From: Phosphoribacter sp037045045
GTDB lineage: Bacteria > Actinomycetota > Actinomycetes > Actinomycetales > Dermatophilaceae
Assembly (NCBI GenBank): GCA_037045045.1
Contig: JBAOHL010000003.1
Span: 186,001-250,000 of the forward strand
Reading direction: 5' to 3'
DNA: 64,000 nucleotides
Position 1 is the stretch's first letter, and every line of letters starts with the position of its first letter. Made by a program: the position numbers and the translations under genes. Below the pieces are notes generated by a model, which was not told the origin of the DNA, searched no databases, and was given only the letters and a program-made list of their open reading frames with translations. Below are positions 41,203 to 48,980 of this stretch, one piece after another.

Positions 41203-41730
41203 ATGCCGATCTACGCCCTCGGCGATGCCGAGCCGCAGATCCACCCCGACGCGTTCGTCCATCCCGACGCGGTGGTCATCGGCAACGTGGTGCTCAAGGC
41301 GCGCTCCTCGGTGTGGCCGACGGCGGTCCTGCGCGGCGACTACGGCTGGATCTACGTCGGCGAGCGAACCTCGGTGCAGGACGGCACGGTCGTGCACACC
41401 GTCGTCGACAGTCCGACGGACATCGGCGAGGACTGCGTCGTCGGACACAACGCCCACCTTGAGGGCTGCCGCATCGAGTCGAAGTGTCTCATCGGGTCGA
41501 TGTCGGTCGTCATGAAGGGCGCCGTCGTCCAGACGGGAGCGGTCGTCGGTGGCGGGGCCTTCGTGCCCGACAACATGGTCGTGCCCTCGGGCCATCTGGC
41601 CCTCGGGGTCCCGGCTCGAACCCGCCCCATGGACGATGCCCGGCATACCGACTGGGTCGACTACGCCGTGCAGGAGTACCTCGACAACTCGACCCGCTAC
41701 CGCGCGCAGCTGCGCCGACTCGACGGCTAG
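41203..41730 (+). CDS. Gamma-carbonic anhydrase-like hexapeptide-repeat protein
   Basis: The 175-residue left-handed beta-helix protein has repeated hexapeptides (FVHPDAVVIGNVVLKARSSV, RTSVQDGTVVHTVV) and the gamma-CA ligand set: His in VVHTVV and two His in VGHNAHLEGC. It could be a carbonic anhydrase, or an accessory protein like CaiE and PaaY that sit in carnitine and phenylacetate CoA-thioester operons. PaaY hydrolyses dead-end CoA thioesters, while CaiE supports CaiB/CaiD. Its place 2 nt after the amidohydrolase, inside a CoA-ligase operon, favours an accessory thioester role over CO2 supply to the distant cbb operon. Confidence 0.85.
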   Translation: MPIYALGDAEPQIHPDAFVHPDAVVIGNVVLKARSSVWPTAVLRGDYGWIYVGERTSVQDGTVVHTVVDSPTDIGEDCVVGHNAHLEGCRIESKCLIGSMSVVMKGAVVQTGAVVGGGAFVPDNMVVPSGHLALGVPARTRPMDDARHTDWVDYAVQEYLDNSTRYRAQLRRLDG

Positions 41731-41869
41731 GTGCCCGGGTCGTCCCGACACGTCCCGACACCGATACGTCCGACACGTCCCCGAGAGTCGATCTCTCTAG
41801 GTGGAAAGTGATGCCGCGGCGGGCCCGTCTGTCGTAACGTGAACCCCAGGCCTTTTCCTTAGGCCGGAA

Positions 41870-42622
41870 ATGCAGGTGCGGATGCGGTACCTCGAATCGG
41901 TGGACAACTCGCTGCGCTTGCTGTTGCTCGTCGCGGGGAAGGCGCGGGTCGGCGTCAGCGAAGCGGCGGCCGAGCTGGGTGTCGCGCCGTCGACGGCCTA
42001 CCGGTTGCTCTCCACCCTGCGCTACCGCGGCTTCGTCATCCAAGGGCGCGACCGGACCTACCGCGCCGGCCCCGCGCTGGAGGAAATGGTCAGTAGCCGG
42101 ATGACGCGGGCCAACCTCGCCGAGTTGGCCCTGCCGGCCCTCGCCGCACTGCGCGACGAAACCCGCGAGACCTGCCACCTCATGGTCCTCGTCGGGCGTC
42201 AGGTGCGGATCATCGCCAGCGTCGAGTCCGAACAGATGCTGCGGGTCGGGTCGCGGGAGGGTGCCATGCTCCCGGCTCACTACACCTCCGGCGGACGACT
42301 GCTGCTGGCCGAACTTCCCACCGAGGACTTCGACGACCTGTACCCCAAGGCTGGTCTCGCCTCGATCGGGCTCACAGCCGCGGGCATGAGCTCGCTGCGA
42401 CGCGAACTAGCCCGGTGCCGCAAGCAGGGGTATGCCGTCAACACCGGCCAGACCGAACGCGGCGTCTGCGCCGTGGGTGTGCTCGTCACCGACGTCGACG
42501 GTCCCGTGGGCGGCCTCTCGGTGTCGGTCCCGTCGGTCCGATACCACGCGACGTTGGTCCCCGAACTGGTCGACTCGCTGAACCGGGCGGCCACCTCTGT
42601 CGTGGCCCAACTGCGCGCCTGA
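41870..42622 (+). CDS. IclR-family transcriptional regulator
   Basis: The 250-residue IclR protein has an N-terminal winged helix (residues 9-60: VDNSLRLLLLVAGKARVGVS, then APSTAYRLLSTLRYRGFV) and a GAF-like effector domain (ETCHLMVLVGRQVRIIASVE through LSVSVPSVRYHATLVPELVD). Family members control aromatic-acid genes such as pca and pob, which fits the adjacent CoA-ligase cluster. The ATG at 41870 or 41882 could be used; neither has a strong site. A TAACGT (-10-like, 41835) and an inverted repeat GGCCT-TTTCCTT-AGGCC (about 41850-41866) lie just upstream and could be an autoregulatory operator. The last 79 codons are repeated downstream in the 553-bp tandem array. Confidence 0.88.
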   Translation: MQVRMRYLESVDNSLRLLLLVAGKARVGVSEAAAELGVAPSTAYRLLSTLRYRGFVIQGRDRTYRAGPALEEMVSSRMTRANLAELALPALAALRDETRETCHLMVLVGRQVRIIASVESEQMLRVGSREGAMLPAHYTSGGRLLLAELPTEDFDDLYPKAGLASIGLTAAGMSSLRRELARCRKQGYAVNTGQTERGVCAVGVLVTDVDGPVGGLSVSVPSVRYHATLVPELVDSLNRAATSVVAQLRA

Positions 42623-42755
42623 GCCCCGTAACCCGGCGGCATACCGGTAGGGGGCGTTGACGATGCCCTCGACGCGCTGGACGGTGATGCCTGCCCAGTT
42701 CATCTACCGGCGGTTACGCGGGTGCGGGCACCCCGGGGAAGCCCGTGAGTGTGCG

Positions 42756-42792
42756 CAAAGTGGTGCTTCGCTGGCCCTGAAACACCACTTTG
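42756..42792. terminator. Hairpin downstream of IclR gene (copy 1 of 3)
   Basis: CAAAGTGGTG and CACCACTTTG form a perfect 10-bp stem with a 17-nt loop, 134 nt after the IclR stop. The stem is notably AT-rich for this genome and has no T-run. It recurs at 43309-43345 and 43861-43897; in the third copy the loop has one change and the stem is intact. Confidence 0.5.
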
Positions 42793-42938
42793 GCTCCACT
42801 CGCGACGAGGGCAGGGCCGGCAGGGCCGGCGCTGGCGCGGCTGGTAGGGCCGGAACGCCACTCCGCCGCCCCCCGCATCACCGCCCCACCGCCCCACCGC
42901 TGCCCCGCAGCACCGCCCCGCAGCACCGCCCCGCGGGC

Positions 42939-43175
42939 ATGAGCTCGCTGCGACGCGAACTAGCCCGGTGCCGCAAGCAGGGGTATGCCGTCAACACCGG
43001 CCAGACCGAACGCGGCGTCTGCGCCGTGGGTGTGCTCGTCACCGACGTCGACGGTCCCGTGGGCGGCCTCTCGGTGTCGGTCCCGTCGGTCCGATACCAC
43101 GCGACGTTGGTCCCCGAACTGGTCGACTCGCTGAACCGGGCGGCCACCTCTGTCGTGGCCCAACTGCGCGCCTGA
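42939..43175 (+). pseudogene. Duplicated C-terminal fragment of the IclR regulator (copy 2)
   Basis: This 79-codon segment (MSSLRRELARCRKQGYAVNT to the stop) is identical to the end of the IclR gene. It lacks the DNA-binding domain. An open frame continues upstream to 42657, giving a low-complexity Pro/Ala N-terminus read through the repeat tail, but that part looks like GC-rich noise and no ribosome-binding site supports it. Confidence 0.85.
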
Positions 43176-43491
43176 GCCCCGTAACCCGGCGGCATACCGG
43201 TAGGGGGCGTTGACGATGCCCTCGACGCGCTGGACGGTGATGCCTGCCCAGTTCATCTACCGGCGGTTACGCGGGTGCGGGCACCCCGGGGAAGCCCGTG
43301 AGTGTGCGCAAAGTGGTGCTTCGCTGGCCCTGAAACACCACTTTGGCTCCACTCGCGACGAGGGCAGGGCCGGCAGGGCCGGCGCTGGCGCGGCTGGTAG
43401 GGCCGGAACGCCACTCCGCCGCCCCCCGCATCACCGCCCCACCGCCCCACCGCTGCCCCGCAGCACCGCCCCGCAGCACCGCCCCGCGGGC

Positions 43492-43728
43492 ATGAGCTCG
43501 CTGCGACGCGAACTAGCCCGGTGCCGCAAGCAGGGGTATGCCGTCAACACCGGCCAGACCGAACGCGGCGTCTGCGCCGTAGGTGTGCTCGTCACCGACG
43601 TCGACGGTCCCGTGGGCGGCCTCTCGGTGTCGGTCCCGTCGGTCCGATACCAGGCGACGTTGGTCCCCGAACTGGTCGACTCGCTGAACCGGGCGGCCAC
43701 CTCTGTCGTTGCCCAACTGCGCGCCTGA
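43492..43728 (+). pseudogene. Duplicated C-terminal fragment of the IclR regulator (copy 3)
   Basis: This is a second 79-codon fragment, with one amino-acid change (YQATL for YHATL) and silent changes at the GTA and GTT codons. Its divergence from copies 1 and 2 shows that it is the older duplicate. As with copy 2, an upstream in-frame extension to 43210 exists but is not credible as a gene. Confidence 0.85.
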
Positions 43729-44007
43729 GCCCCGTAACCCGGCGGCATACCGGTAGGGGGCGTTGACGATGCCCTCGACGCGATGGACGGTGATGCCTGC
43801 CCAGTCATCTACCGGCAGTCACGCGGGTGCGGGCACCCCGGGGAAGCCCGTGAGTGTGCGCAAAGTGGTGCTTCGCCGGCCCTGAAACACCACTTTGGCT
43901 CCACTCGCGACGAGGGCAGGGCCGGCAGGGCCGGCGCTGGCGCGGCTGGTAGGGCCGGAACGCCACTCCGCCGCACCCCGCAGCACCGCCCCACCGCCCC
44001 ACCGCTG

Positions 44008-44171
44008 CCCCGCCGATGCGCTCCGCGAGCCCCGCCGCACCGCTCCGCCGCTGCGCTCCCCGAGCCCCGCCGCACCGCCCCGCCGATGCGCTCCGCGAGC
44101 CCCGCCGCACCGCCCCGCCGCTGCGCTCCCCGAGCCCCGCCGCACCGCCCCACCGCTGCGCTCCGCGAGCC
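44008..44171 (+). repeat. 35-bp tandem repeat, 4.7 copies
   Basis: Units begin at 44008, 44043, 44078, 44113 and 44148 and share CCGCTGCGCTCC/CCGATGCGCTCC followed by GAGCCCCGCCGCACCG. GATGCGCTCCGC and GCTGCGCTCCCC versions alternate, so the higher-order period is 70 bp. The array directly abuts the 3' end of the acyl-CoA ligase gene and follows the third 553-bp copy. Confidence 0.9.
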
Positions 44172-44185
44172 TGACGCGCCCGCCG

Positions 44186-45703
44186 CTACGCTGAGCCGAG
44201 TTCCTTCTTGAGGATCTTTCCGGTGGCGCTCTTGGGCATCTCCTCGATGATCTCAACGACCCGCGGGTACTTGTATGCCGCGAGCCGCTCCTTGACGAAA
44301 TCGACGAACTCTTTCGGCTCGCCGGTGACTCCCGGCTTGAGGGTGAGGTAGGCCTTGACCTCCTCGCCGAGCCGCTCGTCGGGGATGCCGACGACCGCCG
44401 CCTCGGAGACCTTCGGGTGGGTGTACAGCACCTCTTCGACCTCGCGCGGGTAGATGTTGTAGCCGCCGCGGATGATGAGTTCCTTCTTGCGGTCGACGAA
44501 GAAGAGGAAGCCGTCCTCGTCCATGTAGGCGAGGTCGCCGGAGTGCAGCCAGCCGTTCGTGTAGGCCTCCTGCGTGGCCGTGGGATTGTTGAGGTATCCC
44601 GACATCGTGTTGTGCCCGCGGATGACGATCTCGCCGACGTGTTCGGGACCGCGCGGCTGGCGGTTGTGCTGCTCGTCCCAGATCTCGATCTCGACACCCG
44701 GAATCGGCTTGCCGATGCTGTAGGGCTTGCGGTCCTTCGGGTGGTTGCACGTGGCTAGCGGGCCGGATTCGGTGAGCCCGTACATCTCGAGGATCTGCAC
44801 CCCGAACGTGCGCTCCACCTGGTCGATGATCTCGGCGGGGATGGCCGCGCCGGCCGAGCCGCACATCTTCAGCGAGGACGTGTCGTAGGAGGAGACGCCC
44901 GGGAAGTTCAACAACGAGTGGTACATCGTCGGCACACCGTGGATGATCGTCGCGCCGTTGTCGCGGATGTTCTCGAGGACCTTCTCGGTGTCGAACTTCG
45001 ACATGAGCAGGACGGTGCCGCCGGAGCGCACCGTGGCGTTGAGGATGCCCGACAAGCCGAGGGCGTGGAACAACGGCATGACCGCGATGACCTTGCTCGA
45101 GGCGTCCATCTCGAAGGCGTCGACGTGGGCCGCGGCGTTCATGAACAACTGGAAGTGAGTGAGCTGCACGCCCTTGGGCTTACCCGTGGTGCCCGAGGTG
45201 TAGAGCAGGATCGCCGTGTCGCCGGGCTCGCGAGGGACGAACGGCACGGGGTCGGGCACGTCGTGGCCGACGAGCTCGGCGAACGGGCGCCCGGTGACGG
45301 CGGCAGGGATGTCGCCGACGACGTAGAGCGTCCCACCACCGGCCTCCGTCAAGGCCGCCGACGCCTCGCCCGCCGATGAGTCCACGGTGATCATGTGCCG
45401 GGCCTGCGCGTCCGCGAGGGCGTAGGAGATCTCCCCGGACTTGTACAAGGTGTTCATCGGGATGATGACCCCGCCGGCCTTGAGGATGCCGTGCAGGGAC
45501 ACGACGAACTCTGGGACGTTGGGCAGCTGCAAGGCGACGGCCCCGCCCGGCTGCAGACCGGCCTCGAGCAGGGCCGCGGCCACCGCGTCGGAACGCCGAT
45601 CGAGCTCGCCGTAGGAGATGGTCTCGGCCTCGGTGACGATGGCCGAGTGCTGCGGATCGCGGCGCGCGGCATCCTTGAGGATCGAGGCGAGGTTGAACGT
45701 CAT
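44186..45703 (-). CDS. Long-chain acyl-CoA ligase (ANL superfamily)
   Basis: This 505-residue ligase has LLYTSGTTGKPKGVQLTHFQ (A3), VIAVMPLFHALGLSGILNAT, LEMYGLTESGPLATCN (A5), SGDLAYMDEDGFLFFVDRKK (A7), KELIIRGGYNIYPREVEEVL (A8) and PKSATGKILKKEL (A10 lysine). The YGLTE and RKKELIIRGGYN forms point to fatty-acyl or general acyl-CoA synthetase, unlike the IGCTE benzoate-type pair upstream. The ATG at 45703 follows GGAGGGACC, and the longer frame to 45802 is not needed. It is divergent from the wax ester synthase/DGAT gene across 190 bp, which suggests it supplies acyl-CoA for storage lipid synthesis. Confidence 0.88.
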   Translation of the reverse strand: MTFNLASILKDAARRDPQHSAIVTEAETISYGELDRRSDAVAAALLEAGLQPGGAVALQLPNVPEFVVSLHGILKAGGVIIPMNTLYKSGEISYALADAQARHMITVDSSAGEASAALTEAGGGTLYVVGDIPAAVTGRPFAELVGHDVPDPVPFVPREPGDTAILLYTSGTTGKPKGVQLTHFQLFMNAAAHVDAFEMDASSKVIAVMPLFHALGLSGILNATVRSGGTVLLMSKFDTEKVLENIRDNGATIIHGVPTMYHSLLNFPGVSSYDTSSLKMCGSAGAAIPAEIIDQVERTFGVQILEMYGLTESGPLATCNHPKDRKPYSIGKPIPGVEIEIWDEQHNRQPRGPEHVGEIVIRGHNTMSGYLNNPTATQEAYTNGWLHSGDLAYMDEDGFLFFVDRKKELIIRGGYNIYPREVEEVLYTHPKVSEAAVVGIPDERLGEEVKAYLTLKPGVTGEPKEFVDFVKERLAAYKYPRVVEIIEEMPKSATGKILKKELGSA

Positions 45704-45893
45704 GGGTCCCTCCGGGGCGGTGGCGTGCGGACAGTAGGACACTAGGTCGCAGACGATCCACCTCACCGGGTCACGGCGAGGTTTTCGCGTCAGGGGAACC
45801 ATGCCACGGCGCGCGCGCCTCGGGTGACGTGGGCCGAAGCGGCCAGGGGTTGCTACCGTCTGCCTGGTTTCATCGACACGAGGGAAGGCACGG

Positions 45894-47369
45894 GTGCACG
45901 CACGACAGATGACCGCCTACGACGCGTCCTTCCTTGCCCTCGACGGGCCGGTGAGCGTCGGGCATGTCTGCACCACGGCGATTTTCGCCGGCGACATCAC
46001 TCTCGATCAGCTACGCACCCATGTCGCGGCCCGGCTGCACCGGGCGCCGATCCTGCGGCGCAAGCTGCGCTCGTCACTGCTCGGGGTTGGTCGACCGTGG
46101 TGGGTGGACGACGACGACTTCGACATTGACCGCCACCTGTCGGTCATCGACCTCGGCGGTGCGGCAAGCGACCGCGCGCTGGGTGACCTCAGCGTGCGGA
46201 TCAACGCCGTCAAGCTGGACCGGTCCCGGCCGTTGTGGGAGTTGCACCTCGTTCGAGGGCTCGCCGGTGGTCGTTCCGCGGTGCTCAACAAGCTGCACCA
46301 CGCCACCCTCGACGGGGTCGGTGGCCGGGACCTGCTCGTCGTGCTGTTCGGGGAGCAGGACGACCCCGAGGCCCCAGTGCCGCAGTGGCGACCCGACAAG
46401 CGACCCAGCGCCCAGTCCCTCGTCACCGGCAGCGTGGCCGAGATCGGCGGCTGGGCCTCCGCGGCGCTCCGGCTGGGCGGTCAGGCCCTCGGAGCTGCGC
46501 CGGGGGCGCTGCTCAAGGTCACCAACGCCGCCGCCGCCAACCTCGCCGACGAACTGGAGACCCTCGGCGAGTGGGCCACCGGTCACGGGTCGCACTACGG
46601 CGAGCCCGTGCCTCCCGATCCGTCCGAGGTTCCCCACCTCACGCTGCCCGGCTACGCGCCGGCGACTCCCATCAACGCCGCCGTCACGGCCGCTCGGGGC
46701 TACGCGTTCCGGCCCATTGCCCGCTCGCGCAGTCAGGCGTTGCGCCGACGCACCGGAACAACACTCAACGACGTGTTCATCGCCTCGTCGGCCGGAGCGA
46801 TCCGACAGATCCTCCTCGACGTCGACGGCCTGCCGGACCAGCCCCTGGTCGCCCTCGTGCCGATTGCCGCCCCCGGGGAACGGGCCCCCGGAGTGGGCAA
46901 CCACCTCGCCCTCACGCTGTGCCCGGTGCCCACTCACCTACCCGATCCGATGGAGCGGCTCGTCAGCGTCCACGAGGCGATGGCCCAAGCCAAGCGCTCG
47001 CCTACCCTGCCCAGCGACCGCCTCGGCGACGTCGCGACCCTCGGCACACCGACGGGAGCGGCCTTGATGACCCAGGTGGTCGCTCGGCTCCAGTTGGCCA
47101 ATCGGATCCGGCTGCCGTTCAACGTCATGCTCTCCAACGTCCCCGCCCCGGCCGCCCTCATGCGCCTCGGAGCGCGGGCCAGGGTCGAGGCCACCTATCC
47201 CAACCCGCCGATCAGTGACGGCCTCGGGCTCAACATCACCGCCCTGGGCTACGGCGAGAACATCAACGTCGGGATCAGCACATGCCCGGACTTGCTGCCC
47301 GATCCGTGGCACATCCTCGACCTCGTCGAAAAGGCCCACGACGAGCTCGTTGCGCAGGCCGCGGGCTGA
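45894..47369 (+). CDS. Wax ester synthase / diacylglycerol acyltransferase (WS/DGAT)
   Basis: The 491-residue bifunctional acyltransferase has the catalytic HHxxxDG motif as HHATLDG at 135-141. The second family block GYGENINVGISTCPDLLPDP lies near the C-terminus, together with PLWELHLVRGL and LNDVFIASSAGAIRQ. Such enzymes esterify acyl-CoA with fatty alcohols or diacylglycerol to make the wax and triacylglycerol granules typical of actinobacteria. GTG 45894 follows GGGAAGG; an ATG at 45909 is an alternative. The divergent acyl-CoA ligase next door could feed it. The nearby CBB operon would provide carbon to store, though this is inference. Confidence 0.93.
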   Translation: MHARQMTAYDASFLALDGPVSVGHVCTTAIFAGDITLDQLRTHVAARLHRAPILRRKLRSSLLGVGRPWWVDDDDFDIDRHLSVIDLGGAASDRALGDLSVRINAVKLDRSRPLWELHLVRGLAGGRSAVLNKLHHATLDGVGGRDLLVVLFGEQDDPEAPVPQWRPDKRPSAQSLVTGSVAEIGGWASAALRLGGQALGAAPGALLKVTNAAAANLADELETLGEWATGHGSHYGEPVPPDPSEVPHLTLPGYAPATPINAAVTAARGYAFRPIARSRSQALRRRTGTTLNDVFIASSAGAIRQILLDVDGLPDQPLVALVPIAAPGERAPGVGNHLALTLCPVPTHLPDPMERLVSVHEAMAQAKRSPTLPSDRLGDVATLGTPTGAALMTQVVARLQLANRIRLPFNVMLSNVPAPAALMRLGARARVEATYPNPPISDGLGLNITALGYGENINVGISTCPDLLPDPWHILDLVEKAHDELVAQAAG

Positions 47370-47411
47370 CTCGGGTTCGTCGCGCTCGGACCGATCCGCG
47401 CCGACGGCGAG

Positions 47412-47511
47412 CTGCGTAACGCGCCCGCGTTGCCGCAAAGCAGGGCGAGACCCGTCGCGCACTGCGTAACGCGCCCGCGTTGCCGCAAAGCAGGGCGAGA
47501 CCCGTCGCGCA
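47412..47511 (+). repeat. 50-bp direct tandem repeat, two copies
   Basis: An exact 50-bp unit starting CTGCGTAACGCGCCCGCGTT occurs at 47412-47461 and 47462-47511, between the convergent WS/DGAT and GNAT genes. Each copy contains the palindrome AACGCG-CC-CGCGTT. The second copy ends 10 bp before the GNAT stop codon. Confidence 0.92.
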
Positions 47512-47520
47512 AACAGTCGG

Positions 47521-48099
47521 TCAGCGGGCGGCACTGTCGTGCTGGGCCGCCCGCAGTCGCGCCGAGCGGCGCCGCACCAGCACCTCGTCGAGGGAGTACC
47601 GTGACCCGCTCTCACCGGCCAGGCGCCGGTGCAGGGCCGCCGTCGAGGTGAGCCGCCTCGTGCTCAAAGGCGTGAACCCCAATCGCGCGAAGAACCGGTT
47701 CGCCTCGCGGTCCTTGTTCGGGACGTTCGAGGCGATCTGATCTGCGCCCGCCCGTTCGGCGAAAGCCGCGACGGCGGCCAGCAGGCCCCGAGCCACCCCG
47801 TGGCGGCGTTCTTCGTGCGCGACGTAAAGCACGTCGAGGGTGACCGCGTTGCCCTCGGCGAACGGGTTGCCGGTCGGGTCGCTCGCGACGGCCAAACCGG
47901 CCGGCATGCCGTCGATGAGGGCGACGAACGCGGCGACGTCGGGACGACTGAGCGCAGCCACGACACCGCGCTCGGAGGCCCTGCGCACGGCGGCATCCGG
48001 CGTCACCCCCGACTCGACCCGGTATGCCGTCCACAGATCGAGCACCACACCGTACAGCGGCTCGTCGACACGCCGAATGACGGTCTGGGGACGAGACAC
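47521..48099 (-). CDS. GNAT-family N-acetyltransferase
   Basis: The 192-residue GNAT protein has AVTLDVLYVAHEERRHGVAR, where the RRHGVARGLL segment is the acetyl-CoA pyrophosphate loop (motif A), and NKDREANRFFARLGFTPLST (motif B). The start is GTG 48099, preceded by a strong GGAGG 8 nt away; the frame continues to 48162 without support. The substrate is unknown. The last 20 residues are Arg-rich. It is probably a single gene, upstream of which pdtaR ends on the same strand. Confidence 0.8.
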   Translation of the reverse strand: MSRPQTVIRRVDEPLYGVVLDLWTAYRVESGVTPDAAVRRASERGVVAALSRPDVAAFVALIDGMPAGLAVASDPTGNPFAEGNAVTLDVLYVAHEERRHGVARGLLAAVAAFAERAGADQIASNVPNKDREANRFFARLGFTPLSTRRLTSTAALHRRLAGESGSRYSLDEVLVRRRSARLRAAQHDSAAR

Positions 48100-48214
48100 G
48101 ATCGCAACCTCCGACGAAAGACCATGGATTGGCTTCCCCCTGAGCGACCGGTGCCCGCTCACCCGCCGAGGGCGACTCTACGGGCTCGGCGTGCGTGGCC
48201 CAAAACCCGGCCGG

Positions 48215-48820
48215 CTAGCCCTTCTTGCCTTCGGGCAGCCCCGCGATGACGGCCTCGGCGACCTCACGCATGGACAGGCGCCGGTCCATGGCCGTCTTCT
48301 GGATCCACCGGAAGGACTCGGCCTCGGTAAGGGTGAGCCGAACCATGAGCACCCCCTTGGCGCGGTCCACGAGCTTGCGCGTTTCGAGGCGGTCGCCCAA
48401 CTCGGCTACCTCGGCTGTGAGCTCCTGCAGCTGGGCCCACCGCGATCGAGCCACCTCGATGGCCGGGGCGAGGTCGGCTCGGGTGAACGGCTTGACGACG
48501 TAGGCCATGACCCCCGCGTCTCGGGCCCGTTCGACGAGGTCGCGCTGACTGAACGCGGTGAGCATGACGACCGGGGCCAGGCCCTGATCGCCGATCTGCT
48601 CGGCGGCGCTGATTCCGTCGAGGACAGGCATCTTGACGTCCATGAGCACGACATCGGGACGCAGCTGCCGAACGAGGGCGACGGCCTGGGCACCGTCGCC
48701 GGCCTGCCCGACTACCTCGTACCCGGCTTCGGCGAGCATCTCGGCGAGGTCGAGCCGGATCAACGCTTCGTCTTCGGCGACGACGACGCGCAGCGTGGCG
48801 GGCGGTGACGACGAGTTCAT
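48215..48820 (-). CDS. pdtaR: ANTAR-domain response regulator (PdtaR type)
   Basis: The 201-residue two-domain protein has a receiver domain with acidic pocket ED and phospho-acceptor Asp61 (VLMDVKMPVLDG), Thr in VVMLTAFSQ and Lys in YVVKPF, then an ANTAR RNA-binding domain (RLETRKLVDRAKGVLMVRLT, ESFRWIQKTAMDRRLSMREV). PdtaR-type proteins are phosphorylated by a histidine kinase (PdtaS, not in the window). They bind paired hairpins in mRNA to prevent termination. The ATG at 48820 is chosen. It lies between the polA and gltBD blocks, as in other actinobacteria. It is 36 bp downstream of tRNA-Leu on the same strand. Confidence 0.92.
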   Translation of the reverse strand: MNSSSPPATLRVVVAEDEALIRLDLAEMLAEAGYEVVGQAGDGAQAVALVRQLRPDVVLMDVKMPVLDGISAAEQIGDQGLAPVVMLTAFSQRDLVERARDAGVMAYVVKPFTRADLAPAIEVARSRWAQLQELTAEVAELGDRLETRKLVDRAKGVLMVRLTLTEAESFRWIQKTAMDRRLSMREVAEAVIAGLPEGKKG

Positions 48821-48855
48821 CGCATCCCCCCGGCGAAACCCGGCGCCGACCGTCG

Positions 48856-48938
48856 TGCCGGGAGCGGGATTCGAACCCGCACGGCCTTGCGGCCAAAGCA
48901 TTTTGAGTGCTCCGTGTCTGCCATTTCACCACCCCGGC
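48856..48938 (-). tRNA. tRNA-Leu (anticodon CAA)
   Basis: The 83-nt gene folds as a class II tRNA. Acceptor stem: GCCGGGG with TCCCGGC and discriminator A. D arm: contains AAATGGCAGAC. Anticodon stem: GAGCA/TGCTT around the loop CTCAAAA, so the anticodon is CAA, reading UUG. A long variable arm GGCC-GCAA-GGCC follows, then the T arm GCGGGTTCGAATCCCGC. The CCA is not encoded. Confidence 0.96.
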
Positions 48939-48980
48939 GCGGCGCGCACAGCATACTCGGTCCCCCTCGTTCCCTTGCGC

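Larger units (their letters stand above)
42379..43990 (+). repeat. 553-bp tandem repeat, three copies, including the IclR gene 3' end
   Basis: Copies begin near 42379, 42932 and 43485. Each contains the last 79 codons of the IclR gene, its stop, about 110 bp with one heptamer copy, a hairpin CAAAGTGGTG/CACCACTTTG and a GC-rich tail of CACCGCCCC units. I read copies 1 and 2 as identical. Copy 3 differs at about eight positions, including His to Gln in YHATL, and has a 1-base deletion before the hairpin. Its tail passes into 35-bp repeats. The junctions share CCGCGGGC-like microhomology with the IclR gene interior. Confidence 0.93.

Noticed and set aside
41203..41730. Gamma-carbonic anhydrase as a CO2 supplier for RuBisCO
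   Set aside because: The gene is 22 kb from cbb and sits 2 nt behind an amidohydrolase in a CoA-thioester operon, which fits a PaaY/CaiE-like role better.
42657..43728. Two 172-codon frames ending in the IclR C-terminus
   Set aside because: They arise by read-through of repeat tails into duplicated coding fragments; the Pro/Ala-rich N-termini are GC-rich noise without a ribosome-binding site. Annotated as fragments instead.
38180..44185. Genomic island borne by a transposon or integrase
   Set aside because: Repeats are present, but no transposase, integrase, att site or tRNA-end duplication was seen; tRNA-Leu at 48.9 kb has no partial copy that I could find.
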